64,000 nt of DNA from Pseudomonadota bacterium (GTDB lineage: Bacteria; Pseudomonadota; Gammaproteobacteria; UBA5335). The notes under the pieces are model-generated. The model ran no database searches. It saw only the letters and a program-made list of their open reading frames with translations, and was not told the origin of the DNA. Below, piece after piece: positions 28,136 to 38,355 of this stretch. Position numbers and translations under genes: made by a program. The stretch is from NCBI GenBank assembly GCA_034189865.1, contig JAXHTV010000010.1, positions 41,834-105,833 on the forward strand. The letters are read 5' to 3'. Numbering within the stretch: the first letter of the stretch is position 1; each line of letters begins with the position of its first letter.

Positions 28136-29016
28136 TGCCGCGGCTGCGAATGGGCTATTTCGCCATACCCGCCATTGCCTTGGTGGTGTTGGTGTCGAGT
28201 GTATATATCGTTGACATCCGGGAGCGGGCCATCTTGTTGCGGCTAGGTGAAATGGTCGTAGAAGATGCGCCAACCGGTTTGAACTGGAAAATTCCTGTCG
28301 TCGACACGGTCCGTAAGTTCGATAAGAGGCTGCAAACCCTCGATATCAACCCCGAGCGATTTCTGACGCTTGAAAAGAAGAATCTCATCGTCGATTTTTA
28401 CGTCAAGTGGTTGATTGACGACGTTGGACAGTACTATCGGGCCACCGGCGGAAGCCAGCTTGTGGCTGCCCAGCGCTTGGAGCAAATCGTCAAGGACGGA
28501 TTGCGAAGTGAGTTCGGGAAAAGAACGGTCCAGGAAGCCGTCTCGGGCGAGCGCGCCGAAATCATGGATGTGATTACGGTCAACGCCAACAAGCAAGTCG
28601 AAGCGTTGGGTGTCTCGGTTCGTGAGGTTCGTATTAAGCGTATGGACTTGCCCAACGAGGTCAGCACATCCGTTTTTGCAAGGATGGAGGCTGAACGGGC
28701 CCGAACGGCGAAGGAACTTCGCGCGGAAGGCCGGGAGCAAGCGGAGCGGATCCGGTCGGAAGCCGATCGTCGCCGGGAAGTCATTCTTGCTGAGGCCTAT
28801 CGTGACGGTGAGAAGATTCGAGGTAAAGGGGATGCCACGGCGGCGGAAATTTATGCGCGTGCTTATGGTAGTGATCCTGAGTTTTACTCTTTTTACCGCA
28901 GCATGAGCGCCTATCGGGAATCCATGGCCCGTGGCGACAACGTGTTGGTCATGGAGCCGGAAGGGCAGTTTTTCCGGTATTTCTCTGAGGGTAAGGGGAC
29001 GGGCGGTACGCCCTGA
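28135..29016 (+). CDS. hflC: HflC, SPFH membrane protease regulator
   Basis: A 293-residue partner of HflK in the FtsH-modulating complex. A single N-terminal helix (about residues 7-26, GYFAIPAIALVVLVSSVYI) anchors the protein, followed by the SPFH domain with DIRERAILLRLGEMV, and the long helical part MEAERARTAKELRAEGREQA. The C-terminal end GDNVLVMEPEGQFFRYF matches E. coli HflC. Coupled to hflK by a one-base overlap. Confidence 0.97.
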   Translation: MPRLRMGYFAIPAIALVVLVSSVYIVDIRERAILLRLGEMVVEDAPTGLNWKIPVVDTVRKFDKRLQTLDINPERFLTLEKKNLIVDFYVKWLIDDVGQYYRATGGSQLVAAQRLEQIVKDGLRSEFGKRTVQEAVSGERAEIMDVITVNANKQVEALGVSVREVRIKRMDLPNEVSTSVFARMEAERARTAKELRAEGREQAERIRSEADRRREVILAEAYRDGEKIRGKGDATAAEIYARAYGSDPEFYSFYRSMSAYRESMARGDNVLVMEPEGQFFRYFSEGKGTGGTP

Positions 29017-29091
29017 ACCGTCACCCGGTGATGCTCCCGTACTGGTGTTTTCTTGATGCCCTTTGCCACCGTGAGTGAGTAAGCCGATTTG

Positions 29092-29277
29092 GTGTGGGAC
29101 GATCTCTTTACAGCCCTTGGGCTCATGCTGGTGATCGAGGGTATCATGCCGTTTCTTCATCCGCGCGCGTGGGGGCGAGCCATTCGGCGGGTGGCCGAAC
29201 TGGATCCAAAGATTCTCAGGCTTTGTGGGCTAACCAGTATGGCCTTTGGTGTCATCATCGTAAATTTCGTGCGCTAG
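29092..29277 (+). CDS. DUF2065 small membrane protein (YjeT-like)
   Basis: A 61-residue protein with two hydrophobic helices, around LFTALGLMLVIEGIMPFLHP and LTSMAFGVIIVNFV, typical of DUF2065. The function is unknown. It sits between hflC and hisZ/purA, where homologues occur in many Gammaproteobacteria. GTG at 29092 or TTG at 29089 could start it; neither has a strong Shine-Dalgarno. Confidence 0.85.
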   Translation: MWDDLFTALGLMLVIEGIMPFLHPRAWGRAIRRVAELDPKILRLCGLTSMAFGVIIVNFVR

Positions 29278-29332
29278 CGAACCATGCGCTAGTCGGTTTC
29301 TAGGGTTTATCGTTTCCCCGGTCAATTTGGAT

Positions 29333-30535
29333 ATGAATCCGTCAAACGTCTCTGAACGGTGGATGTTGCCCGCCGGTGTCGAAGAAATTCTGCCGCCGCG
29401 GGCGCGGGCCTTGGATCGCCTGAGTGGTGACCTTGTGGATCTGTATTGGTCCTGGGGCTACGACCTTGTCATGCCCCCGTTGATCGAGTACCTCGAGTCT
29501 CTTCTAACCGGGACCGGACGCGATCTGGATCTACACACCTTTAAGCTCACCGATCAGGTTAACGGTCGTCTGATGGGGGTTCGTGCGGATATCACGCCGC
29601 AAGTGGCGCGAATCGACGCCCACGTTCTGGGAGGTGAGGCGGCCCGTCGTTTGTGCTACATCGGTTCGGTATTGCACACGCTGCCGGGAGGATTCAGCGG
29701 TAGCCGCAGCCCTCTCCAGGTCGGAGCCGAGTTATTTGGGCACAGCGGAATAGAAAGCGATCTTGAGGTGCTCAGTTTGATGCTTGAGACCCTCACTCAC
29801 GCTGCCGTTGAGGATATTCATATCGATATTGGCCATGTGGGTATCTACCGGGGATTAGTGCAACGGGCCAACTTGAGTAACGGCGACGAAGCGGCGCTAT
29901 TTGAAATCATGCAGCGCAAAGCGCTACCCGAGTTGGAGCGTTTTCTCGATGACCGCGCTTTGCCTGAGGACCTGGCGGCAATGCTTGCGATACTGCCGGA
30001 GCTCAATGGAGGCGTCGAAGTGGTTGGTCGAGCGCGTGCGACGTTGAGTCAAGCCGGTCCGGAGGTGTTGACCGCCCTGGCCGATATCGATCGATTGGTG
30101 GCCGCAGTTACGAAGAAGTACCCTAAATTGCCGGTACATGTGGATTTGGCCGAGTTGCGGGGCTACGGCTACCACACCGGCATCGTGTTTGCCGCATTTC
30201 AGCCTGGTCGAGGTCAGGACGTCGCGCGCGGCGGGCGTTACGATCACATCGGAGAAGTGTTCGGGCGCGCGCGGCCGGCGACAGGATTCAGTGCCGATCT
30301 CGAAACCCTGCTGTTATGTGGCGCCTTGCCTGTCGATACCACCGCCAACGGTATTTTGGTGCCGGCGTTGGATGATGCTGAGCTGACGGCGAAGGTTCGG
30401 AATCTGCGAGCGGATGGCGAGCGGGTTGTGCAGGTATTGTCCGTGTCTGATGATCCCGTCAGTTTGGGTTGCGATCGTCAGCTTGTTAGAAAAGGCGATT
30501 CATGGCGGGTCGTCCCGATAGGTGAAGTGGATTGA
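29333..30535 (+). CDS. hisZ: ATP phosphoribosyltransferase regulatory subunit
   Basis: A 400-residue catalytically inactive relative of histidyl-tRNA synthetase that activates the short form of HisG in histidine synthesis. Class II synthetase-like features are WMLPAGVEEILPPRARAL (about residues 10-27), the motif-2-like GVRADITPQVARIDAHV (about 82-98), and GYHTGIVFAAF with RGGRYDHIGEVFGR (about 281-317). No hisG is in this window. ATG at 29333 is chosen over the TTG at 29327. Confidence 0.94.
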   Translation: MNPSNVSERWMLPAGVEEILPPRARALDRLSGDLVDLYWSWGYDLVMPPLIEYLESLLTGTGRDLDLHTFKLTDQVNGRLMGVRADITPQVARIDAHVLGGEAARRLCYIGSVLHTLPGGFSGSRSPLQVGAELFGHSGIESDLEVLSLMLETLTHAAVEDIHIDIGHVGIYRGLVQRANLSNGDEAALFEIMQRKALPELERFLDDRALPEDLAAMLAILPELNGGVEVVGRARATLSQAGPEVLTALADIDRLVAAVTKKYPKLPVHVDLAELRGYGYHTGIVFAAFQPGRGQDVARGGRYDHIGEVFGRARPATGFSADLETLLLCGALPVDTTANGILVPALDDAELTAKVRNLRADGERVVQVLSVSDDPVSLGCDRQLVRKGDSWRVVPIGEVD

Positions 30536-30581
30536 GCGTCGCCCGGCTGGGTTAGACGGGCGCGGCAGCTTGGGGTTGTAA

Positions 30582-31874
<1,293 letters not shown>

Positions 31875-31914
31875 ACAACGCCGGATATGCGGGTGACAAT
31901 GACGGTTGCGGTCG

Positions 31915-31947
31915 CGAAAAAGGGCTCCACGCGGAAGCCCTTTTTCG
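31915..31947. terminator. Bidirectional rho-independent terminator between purA and tRNA-Leu
   Basis: Perfect 12-base arms CGAAAAAGGGCT (31915-31926) and AGCCCTTTTTCG (31936-31947) flank a 9-base loop. A/T runs on both sides allow it to stop purA transcription and the convergent tRNA-Leu transcript. Confidence 0.85.
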
Positions 31948-31960
31948 TGTGAGAAAATTT

Positions 31961-32047
31961 TGGTGCCGAGAAGAGGACTTGAACCTCCACGGGGTTTCCC
32001 CCACTAGCACCTGAAGCTAGCGCGTCTACCAATTCCGCCATCTCGGC
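31961..32047 (-). tRNA. tRNA-Leu, anticodon CAG
   Basis: On the minus strand the 87-base sequence starts GCCGAGATGGCGGAATTGG and ends CTCGGCACCA. The acceptor arm pairs GCCGAGA with TCTCGGC. The anticodon loop TTCAGGT gives CAG (32011-32013), reading CUG, and a long variable arm of class II type (TGGGGGAAACCCCGTGG region) is present. The 3' CCA is encoded. Confidence 0.97.
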
Positions 32048-32094
32048 AAGATGGATTGCGGTTCCGAACCGTGTTTCGGGTCCGTGGGCTGCGA

Positions 32095-32124
32095 AATTTA
32101 CCGGTTAGTAGACAGGTTTGTCAA
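32095..32124 (-). promoter_or_regulatory. Sigma-70 promoter for tRNA-Leu
   Basis: On the minus strand a perfect -35 TTGACA (32124-32119) is followed after 18 bases by TAAATT (32100-32095). It lies about 48 bases upstream of the tRNA 5' end. It also overlaps a possible TTG start of rnr at 32118, which argues for the later rnr start. Confidence 0.6.
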
Positions 32125-32174
32125 TTCGCATCCGTAAAGATTCTGATGGCGCACAACGTAAAGTAAGACATGGT

Positions 32175-34427
32175 ATGAAATCGGCAAAGTTTGACTGGCG
32201 CCAGCATGATCCGCATTACGAGCGGGAAATCGAGAAGTACGGCACGGCTGCCCCCAGTCGTGAATACATTCGTTCGATGCTGACAGAGATCGGCGCACCC
32301 ATCGACCAGGATGGTTTGATCCGGCGGCTCGGCATCCGTGATGAAGCGGAGCGGGAGGGCGTGGAGCGACGCCTGAACGCCATGCTGCGTGACGGCGAGC
32401 TATGCCTTAATCGAAAAGGTGGTTTCGGGCTGGTCGATCGGATGGACTTGGTTCGGGGTCGTGTGGTCGGGCATCCCGATGGATTCGGTTTTCTCATTCC
32501 CGATGACGGTAGCTCGGACGTTTACCTGCCGCCCCGCGAAATGCGTGCGTTGATCCACGGTGATCGCGCTTTGGTGCGGATTCGGAACGTGGACCGAAAT
32601 GGCCGCCGCGAAGGGGCGATATCCGATGTTTTGGAACGGCATACTACACAGATCGTCGGAAGATTTTGTTGCGAAGGTGGCGTCGCTTTTGTTCTTCCGG
32701 ATAACAAGCGCATTGCCCAAGATGTATTGATTCCTTCCGACCAGCAGGCAGACGCGGCCGACGGGCAGATCGTCGTCGTTGATTTGATTGAGCAGCCCAC
32801 GCGGCGTTCTGCCCCGATCGGGCGGATCCGGGAGGTTCTCGGCGACCACATGGCGCCTGGAATGGAAATCGACGTCGCCATTCGGGCGCATGGCCTCGCG
32901 CAGGAATGGTCTGATGCCGCACATGCAGAGTGTGAAGCGCTGGGTACCCGGGTGCCGGTCACTGCGAAACGCGGTCGGGAAGATTTGCGCGATCTGCCAC
33001 TGGTGACTATCGACGGGGCCGACGCCCGCGATTTTGACGACGCCGTCTACTGTGAACCAAACGGTCGGGGCTGGCGCTTACTGGTCGCTATCGCCGACGT
33101 GGGTCACTATGTGGATATCGGTAGCGCGTTGGATCAGGAAGCCAAGGATCGGGGGACATCGGTTTACTTTCCCGAGCGTGTCATCCCCATGCTACCGGAG
33201 GCTTTGTCCAACGGGCTGTGTTCGTTGAATCCGCGGGTTGACCGGTTATGCATGGTCTGTGCGCTGGATATCGGCGCGGATGGTCAGGTTCGTCGCTCCA
33301 ACTTTTTTGAAGCGGTGATGCGATCGGCGCGCCGCTTGACCTATGACGAATTCGCCAGTGCCGTCATTGACGGTGATTCGCGCACGCAGCGACGTTTGTC
33401 CAAGCTCATGCCGCATCTGGAAAATCTCCATGCCCTTTATCAGTCATTGCGGAGGGCACGAGAAACACGTGGTGCGCTGGATTTCGAAACGGAAGAGACT
33501 CAGATCGTGTTCGGTCCGGATCGTAAGATCGAGCGTATCGTGCCGAGGACCCGGAACGATGCGCACCGCATGATCGAAGAGTGCATGATTGCAGCGAATG
33601 TGGCCGCCGCCAAATTCCTGCTCCGGCACAAAATGCCCACCTTGTTTCGCTGCCACCAAGTGCCTGCTGCCGAACGTGTCGAAGATTTGCGAACGTTTCT
33701 GGCTGAGTTCGGTTTGAAACTGCCGGGCGGCGAATCGCCCACATCCCTTGATTTTGCTGTTTTGCTCGAACAAGTTGCGAAGCGTGAAGATCGGCACCTG
33801 ATTCAAACGGTGCTCCTCCGGTCTTTGGCCCGTGCCGAATACGCGCCCGTGAATGAGGGGCATTTCGGGCTGTCGTTATCTTCCTATGTGCATTTCACTT
33901 CGCCCATCCGCCGCTATCCGGATTTGGTTGTGCATCGGGGTATTCGCCATGTTCTCCGTGGCGGAACGGCAGAGGGCTTTCGCTACACACCGGAAGAACT
34001 GGAACGGTTGGGCGCCCACTGCTCGCAGAGCGAACGAAGGGCCGACGATGCCACCCGCGATGCCATCGATTGGTTGAAGTGTGAGTACATGTTAGGCAAA
34101 GTCGGCGAGGTGTTTAGCGGGCGTGTCGGGAGCGTGACCTCGTTTGGCCTGTTTGTCGAACTGGATGATATCTATGTCGAGGGCTTGGTACACGTGACCT
34201 CATTGGACAACGATTATTACCACTTCGATCCCGTGGGGCACCGCTTGAAAGGAGAGCGCTCAGGCAAAGTGTACCGCCTCGGCGATCCCATGCGTGTTCG
34301 CGTTGCGGCCGTCAATTTGGATGAACGCAAGGTCGATTTTGAGCCTATTGATGTCGATCGCCGTTCCACAACCCGGGGACGGCGTGGTCGGCGAAAAACG
34401 AAACAGTCTAAGGAAAAAGCAACATGA
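32175..34427 (+). CDS. rnr: Ribonuclease R
   Basis: A 750-residue 3'-5' exoribonuclease of the RNB family that degrades structured RNA and acts in tmRNA-linked quality control. The layout is an N-terminal helix-turn-helix-like region (SREYIRSMLTEIG), cold-shock domains, the RNB catalytic core with VTIDGADARDFDDAVY (about residues 276-291, with metal-binding aspartates), FTSPIRRYPDLVVHRGIR (about 575-592), an S1 domain GEVFSGRVGSVTSFGLFVEL, and a basic tail. ATG at 32175 aligns with the family start PHYEREIEKYG; a TTG at 32118 is possible. The stop overlaps the next gene (ATGA). Confidence 0.96.
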   Translation: MKSAKFDWRQHDPHYEREIEKYGTAAPSREYIRSMLTEIGAPIDQDGLIRRLGIRDEAEREGVERRLNAMLRDGELCLNRKGGFGLVDRMDLVRGRVVGHPDGFGFLIPDDGSSDVYLPPREMRALIHGDRALVRIRNVDRNGRREGAISDVLERHTTQIVGRFCCEGGVAFVLPDNKRIAQDVLIPSDQQADAADGQIVVVDLIEQPTRRSAPIGRIREVLGDHMAPGMEIDVAIRAHGLAQEWSDAAHAECEALGTRVPVTAKRGREDLRDLPLVTIDGADARDFDDAVYCEPNGRGWRLLVAIADVGHYVDIGSALDQEAKDRGTSVYFPERVIPMLPEALSNGLCSLNPRVDRLCMVCALDIGADGQVRRSNFFEAVMRSARRLTYDEFASAVIDGDSRTQRRLSKLMPHLENLHALYQSLRRARETRGALDFETEETQIVFGPDRKIERIVPRTRNDAHRMIEECMIAANVAAAKFLLRHKMPTLFRCHQVPAAERVEDLRTFLAEFGLKLPGGESPTSLDFAVLLEQVAKREDRHLIQTVLLRSLARAEYAPVNEGHFGLSLSSYVHFTSPIRRYPDLVVHRGIRHVLRGGTAEGFRYTPEELERLGAHCSQSERRADDATRDAIDWLKCEYMLGKVGEVFSGRVGSVTSFGLFVELDDIYVEGLVHVTSLDNDYYHFDPVGHRLKGERSGKVYRLGDPMRVRVAAVNLDERKVDFEPIDVDRRSTTRGRRGRRKTKQSKEKAT

Positions 34428-35101
34428 AACTTGCAGGTCAATTGATTCTCCCTCTGGCGCTGGTTTTGTTGACCGGTTGCGTGGGTGGTTGGAAATCGTC
34501 GGGTGGTGATAGCGAGCTATCGGCCGGTGAGGCTGTTGATCACCCTTTGGCCGAAGAAGGCCGCCATGCAGCGGCGGTTTTGGGCTCGTTGTCCGAGCAA
34601 GAAGTGGCTCCCTACCTTTCCGATCTCGCGGCTGAATTGAATCTCGCTTTGTCGGAGACGGCAAAGGCCGGGGAAGGTGCGGCGCAGACGACTTCGGACA
34701 ATAGCCTCCTGCTACGGATTGCCAGTGAATCGACCTTTGACGTGAATAGTTCCACCTTGCGGTCCAGCGCAGAGAGAACCTACGAGCGCTTAGCCCAAGT
34801 TCTGAAGGCGTACCCAAAGACCATCGTCCACGTTGTTGGGCATACCGACAATTCAGGGCGGGAAGAGTACAACATGGCTTTGGCGCAGCGTCGGGCTGAC
34901 GGCGTAGCGGGCTTTTTCGTCGGCCAAGGCCTGGATGGGTTGCGCCTCAGGACCGAAGGCCGCGGTCCCGCGGAGCCCATTGCGGATAACGCCACGGCGC
35001 GTGGCCGTCGAGAAAATCGGCGAGTCGACATCGTCATACGACCCATCGTCGAAGGGCGTGAATACGAAGCCATTCAACCGCCGCCGTATCTCGGGAAGTA
35101 G
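34424..35101 (+). CDS. OmpA-family lipoprotein
   Basis: A 225-residue lipoprotein with signal sequence and lipobox LLTGC (cleavage before Cys21 or thereabouts), a spacer, and a C-terminal OmpA-like peptidoglycan-binding domain (about residues 90-215). The domain shows VVGHTDNSGREEYNMALAQR and GRRENRRVDIVI, with the conserved Asp and Arg that bind diaminopimelate. It is coupled to rnr by an ATGA overlap. It probably links the outer membrane to the cell wall; a specific role is unknown. Confidence 0.92.
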   Translation: MKLAGQLILPLALVLLTGCVGGWKSSGGDSELSAGEAVDHPLAEEGRHAAAVLGSLSEQEVAPYLSDLAAELNLALSETAKAGEGAAQTTSDNSLLLRIASESTFDVNSSTLRSSAERTYERLAQVLKAYPKTIVHVVGHTDNSGREEYNMALAQRRADGVAGFFVGQGLDGLRLRTEGRGPAEPIADNATARGRRENRRVDIVIRPIVEGREYEAIQPPPYLGK

Positions 35102-35109
35102 CTGCGTCG

Positions 35110-35862
35110 ATGACGGACGAGAATCGCGTTTTTGGCATTCGCCCCGTCGCTGCATTGCTGGATGAGTCGCCGGAGTCTGTCAGGCGGTTGCGGGTGCAGC
35201 GTGGCCGGGACGAACGGCGTATCTCGTCCATCCTGCAACAGGCCTTCGATCATGGCATAGCCGTTGAGCGAGTCGAACGCGACGAGTTGGAACGTGATTT
35301 TCCCGGATGCCGTCACCAAGGCATCGCCGCCGACTTTGCGGCTGCCAAAACGTGGTCGGAGCACGATCTTTATCAACAGTTTGACGCATTGGCGGAGCCG
35401 CCATTATTGTTGATATTGGACGGTGTACAAGACCCCCACAATCTCGGGGCGTGCTTTCGCATCGCCGCGGCAGTGGGCGTTCATGCGATCGTGGCACCGA
35501 AAGACCGCGCCGTGGGGCTAACCGCTTCGGTGAGACAAGTCGCCGCCGGTACGGCGGGCCGTGTGCCCTTTATCACGGTGGTGAATCTATCTCGGTTCTT
35601 ACGAGATCTGGCCGCCCGGGGGGTCTGGATAGTCGGGACCGATGGAGCCGCAGAGAACACATTGTATGAAGCAGATCTTGCCGGTCCCTTAGCCCTTGTT
35701 ATGGGTGGTGAAGGGAAAGGCATGCGCAGACTGACCCGCTCCCATTGTGACGCGTTGATTCGCATTCCCATGCGTCCGTCGGTTGAAAGCCTCAATGTCG
35801 CCGTGGCCGCCGGCGTTTGTTTGTACGAAGCGTACAGACAGCGCGATCTGGCCATTGCATAG
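35110..35862 (+). CDS. rlmB: 23S rRNA (guanosine(2251)-2'-O)-methyltransferase
   Basis: A 250-residue SpoU-class (SPOUT) methyltransferase acting on G2251 in the ribosomal P loop. An N-terminal substrate-binding domain (FGIRPVAALLDESPESVR) is followed by motif 1 LDGVQDPHNLGACFRIAAA (about residues 102-120), motif 2 LALVMGGEGKGM (about 194-205), and motif 3 IPMRPSVESLNVAVAAGVCLYE (split; about 217-238). rnr-rlmB-rpsF is a conserved order. Confidence 0.95.
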   Translation: MTDENRVFGIRPVAALLDESPESVRRLRVQRGRDERRISSILQQAFDHGIAVERVERDELERDFPGCRHQGIAADFAAAKTWSEHDLYQQFDALAEPPLLLILDGVQDPHNLGACFRIAAAVGVHAIVAPKDRAVGLTASVRQVAAGTAGRVPFITVVNLSRFLRDLAARGVWIVGTDGAAENTLYEADLAGPLALVMGGEGKGMRRLTRSHCDALIRIPMRPSVESLNVAVAAGVCLYEAYRQRDLAIA

Positions 35863-35882
35863 GCCCAACCCGTTCCGTATGA

Positions 35883-35910
35883 TTGCCGGTTTGATTTCCG
35901 CCGCTATTAT
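35883..35910 (+). promoter_or_regulatory. Possible promoter of the rpsF operon
   Basis: TTGCCG (35883-35888) and TATTAT (35905-35910) are separated by 16 bases, 21 bases after the rlmB stop. This would give a leader of about 90 bases before rpsF. A ribosomal-protein operon with its own promoter here is expected. Confidence 0.5.
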
Positions 35911-36008
35911 GCATCGCGCGCGAGTGCTTGCGGGATATCAAAATTTGTGACGACTCCTTGCCTCACTCGATTCCCGGGGAGGCTGCTTAAACCGAAAGGA
36001 GACTATTG

Positions 36009-36473
36009 ATGCGACATTATGAAATCGTTTTTCTCGTACATCCTGACCAGAGCGATCAGGTGCCGGCGATGTGCGAGCGTTACCGAGCCGTGATCGACAA
36101 TGACGGCGGCAAAGTGCACCGCCATGAAGACTGGGGCCGTCGTCAATTGGCTTACCCCATCAACAAAATCCACAAAGCACATTACATCCTGATGAATGTA
36201 GAGTGCTCCGCCGACGCCGTTGACGAAATCAAAAATGCCTTTCGTTTTAACGATGCCGTTATCCGCTATATGGTGTTGAACCGTCCGGATGCCGATGTTG
36301 CGCCGTCGCCGCTTGCCAAATCCAAGGAAGAAGAGCGCAGTGCAGGTGACGAGGGGCAGAGTAGACGCCGCTCAGCCGACGCTCAGCGCGATTCCGAGGA
36401 CGTCACTGAAGACGAAATCGCGGATGAAGCAGCGGATAACGAGGAAGTTATGGACGAAGCCGAGGACGAATAA
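36009..36473 (+). CDS. rpsF: 30S ribosomal protein S6
   Basis: A 154-residue S6 that forms a pair with S18 on the platform of the small subunit. The core [40 protein letters not shown] (in parts, about residues 46-66) and [13 protein letters not shown] is typical. After about residue 100 there is a long acidic tail ([18 protein letters not shown] and beyond), longer than in E. coli S6 (131-135). ATG at 36009 follows AAAGGAG; a TTG lies one codon upstream. No priB gene lies between rpsF and rpsR. Confidence 0.97.
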   Translation: MRHYEIVFLVHPDQSDQVPAMCERYRAVIDNDGGKVHRHEDWGRRQLAYPINKIHKAHYILMNVECSADAVDEIKNAFRFNDAVIRYMVLNRPDADVAPSPLAKSKEEERSAGDEGQSRRRSADAQRDSEDVTEDEIADEAADNEEVMDEAEDE

Positions 36474-36563
36474 TTCGTTCTCGTTGTGACGGGTGATCGA
36501 AAAAGCCCTCACTAGGGGTGGACTACCACTCGGTCAATTGAACATCGCAGGAGAGATTAAATC

Positions 36564-36788
36564 ATGTCGCGGAATTTTCGTCGTCGGAAGTATTGCAAGT
36601 TTACGGCTGAAGGGATCACCGAGATTGACTACAAAGACCTGGTGACCTTGAAGAGTTACATTACCGAAACAGGCAAGATCGTACCCAGCCGCATTACCGG
36701 CACGAGTGCCAAATATCAACGGCAATTGGCCGCGGCTGTCAAACGGGCGCGTTATTTGGCGTTGCTGCCTTACACAGACGGTCACTGA
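36564..36788 (+). CDS. rpsR: 30S ribosomal protein S18
   Basis: A 74-residue S18 with the conserved core [38 protein letters not shown] and [21 protein letters not shown] Shine-Dalgarno (ggagag) precedes ATG at 36564. It is 90 bases downstream of rpsF; the gap shows no extra gene. Confidence 0.98.
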   Translation: MSRNFRRRKYCKFTAEGITEIDYKDLVTLKSYITETGKIVPSRITGTSAKYQRQLAAAVKRARYLALLPYTDGH

Positions 36789-36882
36789 GAACCGGTAGCG
36801 GATCAGGGAGGCTGGGGGCCGCAAGGAAAGCCAGTGTGAGCCCGAGTCTCCCTGAGTTTACTGAGCGCGAGAGAACTGGCGT

Positions 36883-37779
36883 ATGAAAACACTGGCCCGG
36901 TTCGCGATGCGAGGCCCGCTCAACACCATGAGTGCATGTGTGGCCTTAGGGGTTGGCGCGTGGTTCGTTTTTCCGCTGTTATACCTGAGTGCCGCTTTGA
37001 TCGGCTTGGTGACGTTGCAACTTGGGTGGCGTAAGGGTCTGCTCGTCGCTGCGGGCTCGATGGTCGGGCTGGGTGGAATCGCCCTGTTGATGTTCGGCAG
37101 CCCGCGCCCAGGATTGATGCTAGGTGCAATCGGTTGGGGGCCGGCACTGGTAGTGGCCGCGATTGTTCGCAATCAAGGGGCTCTTCGTCCTGGCTTGGAA
37201 TGGCTGACCGTCGGCGCTTTGTTGTTGACCGGAAGCTTTTTCTTGCTGTTGAGTGATCCGGCCACATGGTGGGCTGAACAGTTGAGGAGCTACGGTGAAC
37301 AGTCTGGTTTGCTCACCGCTTGGCGAGATCAGGGAATCGATGCGCAAACTTTGATCGATTCCATCGCGCCGATTATGCCGGGTTCGATCGGTGTTATGTG
37401 CGTCGTGGGCCTTGGTCTTAGTATCGTATGCAGTCGTTGGCTCCAGTCGTCGCTGTTCAAGCCCGGGGCTTTCGGTGAGGAATATCGCCAGTTGCGCTTC
37501 GTTAAAGGCGCAGTCATTGTCATGATTGGCTTGATCGCATTGGGCGTTTTGGGGTCCCGCATGGCCCTGAATTTCGCAATGGTTATTTCGTCGTTGTATT
37601 TGTTCCAGGGTTTGGCGGTCTTGCACGGCTTAGCCGCCATCCTGAAATGGAATAACGCGGTGGTGATTGGGGTCTATGTGGTGATGTTCTTGTTGCCACA
37701 TTTTGCTCTGTTGGTCGCCGGACTTGGCGCGGCCGACAGTTGGGCCGATTTTCGTGCTCGTTGGTCCAGCCGTTCCTAG
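36883..37779 (+). CDS. DUF2232 family membrane protein
   Basis: A 298-residue polytopic membrane protein with about eight hydrophobic segments (for example FVFPLLYLSAALIGLVTL, LTVGALLLTGSFFLLL, GVMCVVGLGLSIVC and VVMFLLPHFALLVAGLGA). DUF2232 proteins are found between rpsR and rplI in Pseudomonas-like Gammaproteobacteria, the arrangement seen here. The function is unknown; related YybS proteins are integral membrane proteins. Co-transcription with ribosomal genes does not define the role. Confidence 0.88.
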   Translation: MKTLARFAMRGPLNTMSACVALGVGAWFVFPLLYLSAALIGLVTLQLGWRKGLLVAAGSMVGLGGIALLMFGSPRPGLMLGAIGWGPALVVAAIVRNQGALRPGLEWLTVGALLLTGSFFLLLSDPATWWAEQLRSYGEQSGLLTAWRDQGIDAQTLIDSIAPIMPGSIGVMCVVGLGLSIVCSRWLQSSLFKPGAFGEEYRQLRFVKGAVIVMIGLIALGVLGSRMALNFAMVISSLYLFQGLAVLHGLAAILKWNNAVVIGVYVVMFLLPHFALLVAGLGAADSWADFRARWSSRS

Positions 37780-37838
37780 TGGCAAGATAAGGTCCGGGCC
37801 GGATCGATGAATGAATTCCGTAATGAAGGTTGATTGAG

Positions 37839-38288
37839 ATGGAAATTATTCTGCTGCAGAAAGTTGAGAATCTTGGCGGGCTGGGTGACAAAGTGAAGGT
37901 GAGCGCTGGTCATGCACGGAATTTGCTGATTCCCAAGGGGATGGCGGTTCCCGCTACACCCGAGCGTATCAAAGAGTTTGAAGCAAAGCGTGCCGAGTTG
38001 GAGAAAATCGCAGCTCAGAATTTGGCGGAAGCGCAGAAGCGCGAGAGTGAACTGGAAGGCCTGGAAATTACTATCACGGCCAAGTCGGCCGGCGCCGGGA
38101 AGCTATACGGATCGATCGGTACCGTTGACGTTGCTGAAGCGATTGCCCAAAGCGGCCGTACAATAGAGCGACGGGAAGTTCGCCTTCCAGAAGGGCCTAT
38201 CCGCGAAGCGGGAGAGTATGACGTGATCCTTCATCTGCACACGGATGTCGATGTGCCCATCAAAGTGATCGTAGTTGCGGAAGAATAG
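37839..38288 (+). CDS. rplI: 50S ribosomal protein L9
   Basis: A 149-residue L9 with the signature GDKVKVSAGHARNLLIPKGMA (in part, about residues 16-36), the long central helix EFEAKRAELEKIAAQNL, and the C-terminal domain GAGKLYGSIGTVDVAEAI. ATG at 37839 begins MEIILLQKVENLG and is the family start; a TTG three codons upstream is rejected. Confidence 0.98.
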   Translation: MEIILLQKVENLGGLGDKVKVSAGHARNLLIPKGMAVPATPERIKEFEAKRAELEKIAAQNLAEAQKRESELEGLEITITAKSAGAGKLYGSIGTVDVAEAIAQSGRTIERREVRLPEGPIREAGEYDVILHLHTDVDVPIKVIVVAEE

Positions 38289-38355
38289 GATCGTTGAAGT
38301 CCGCTATCGCTACCGGGGTCGCGCCATACGCCCGGTCGGCTGAGCGAAAGTCGGT

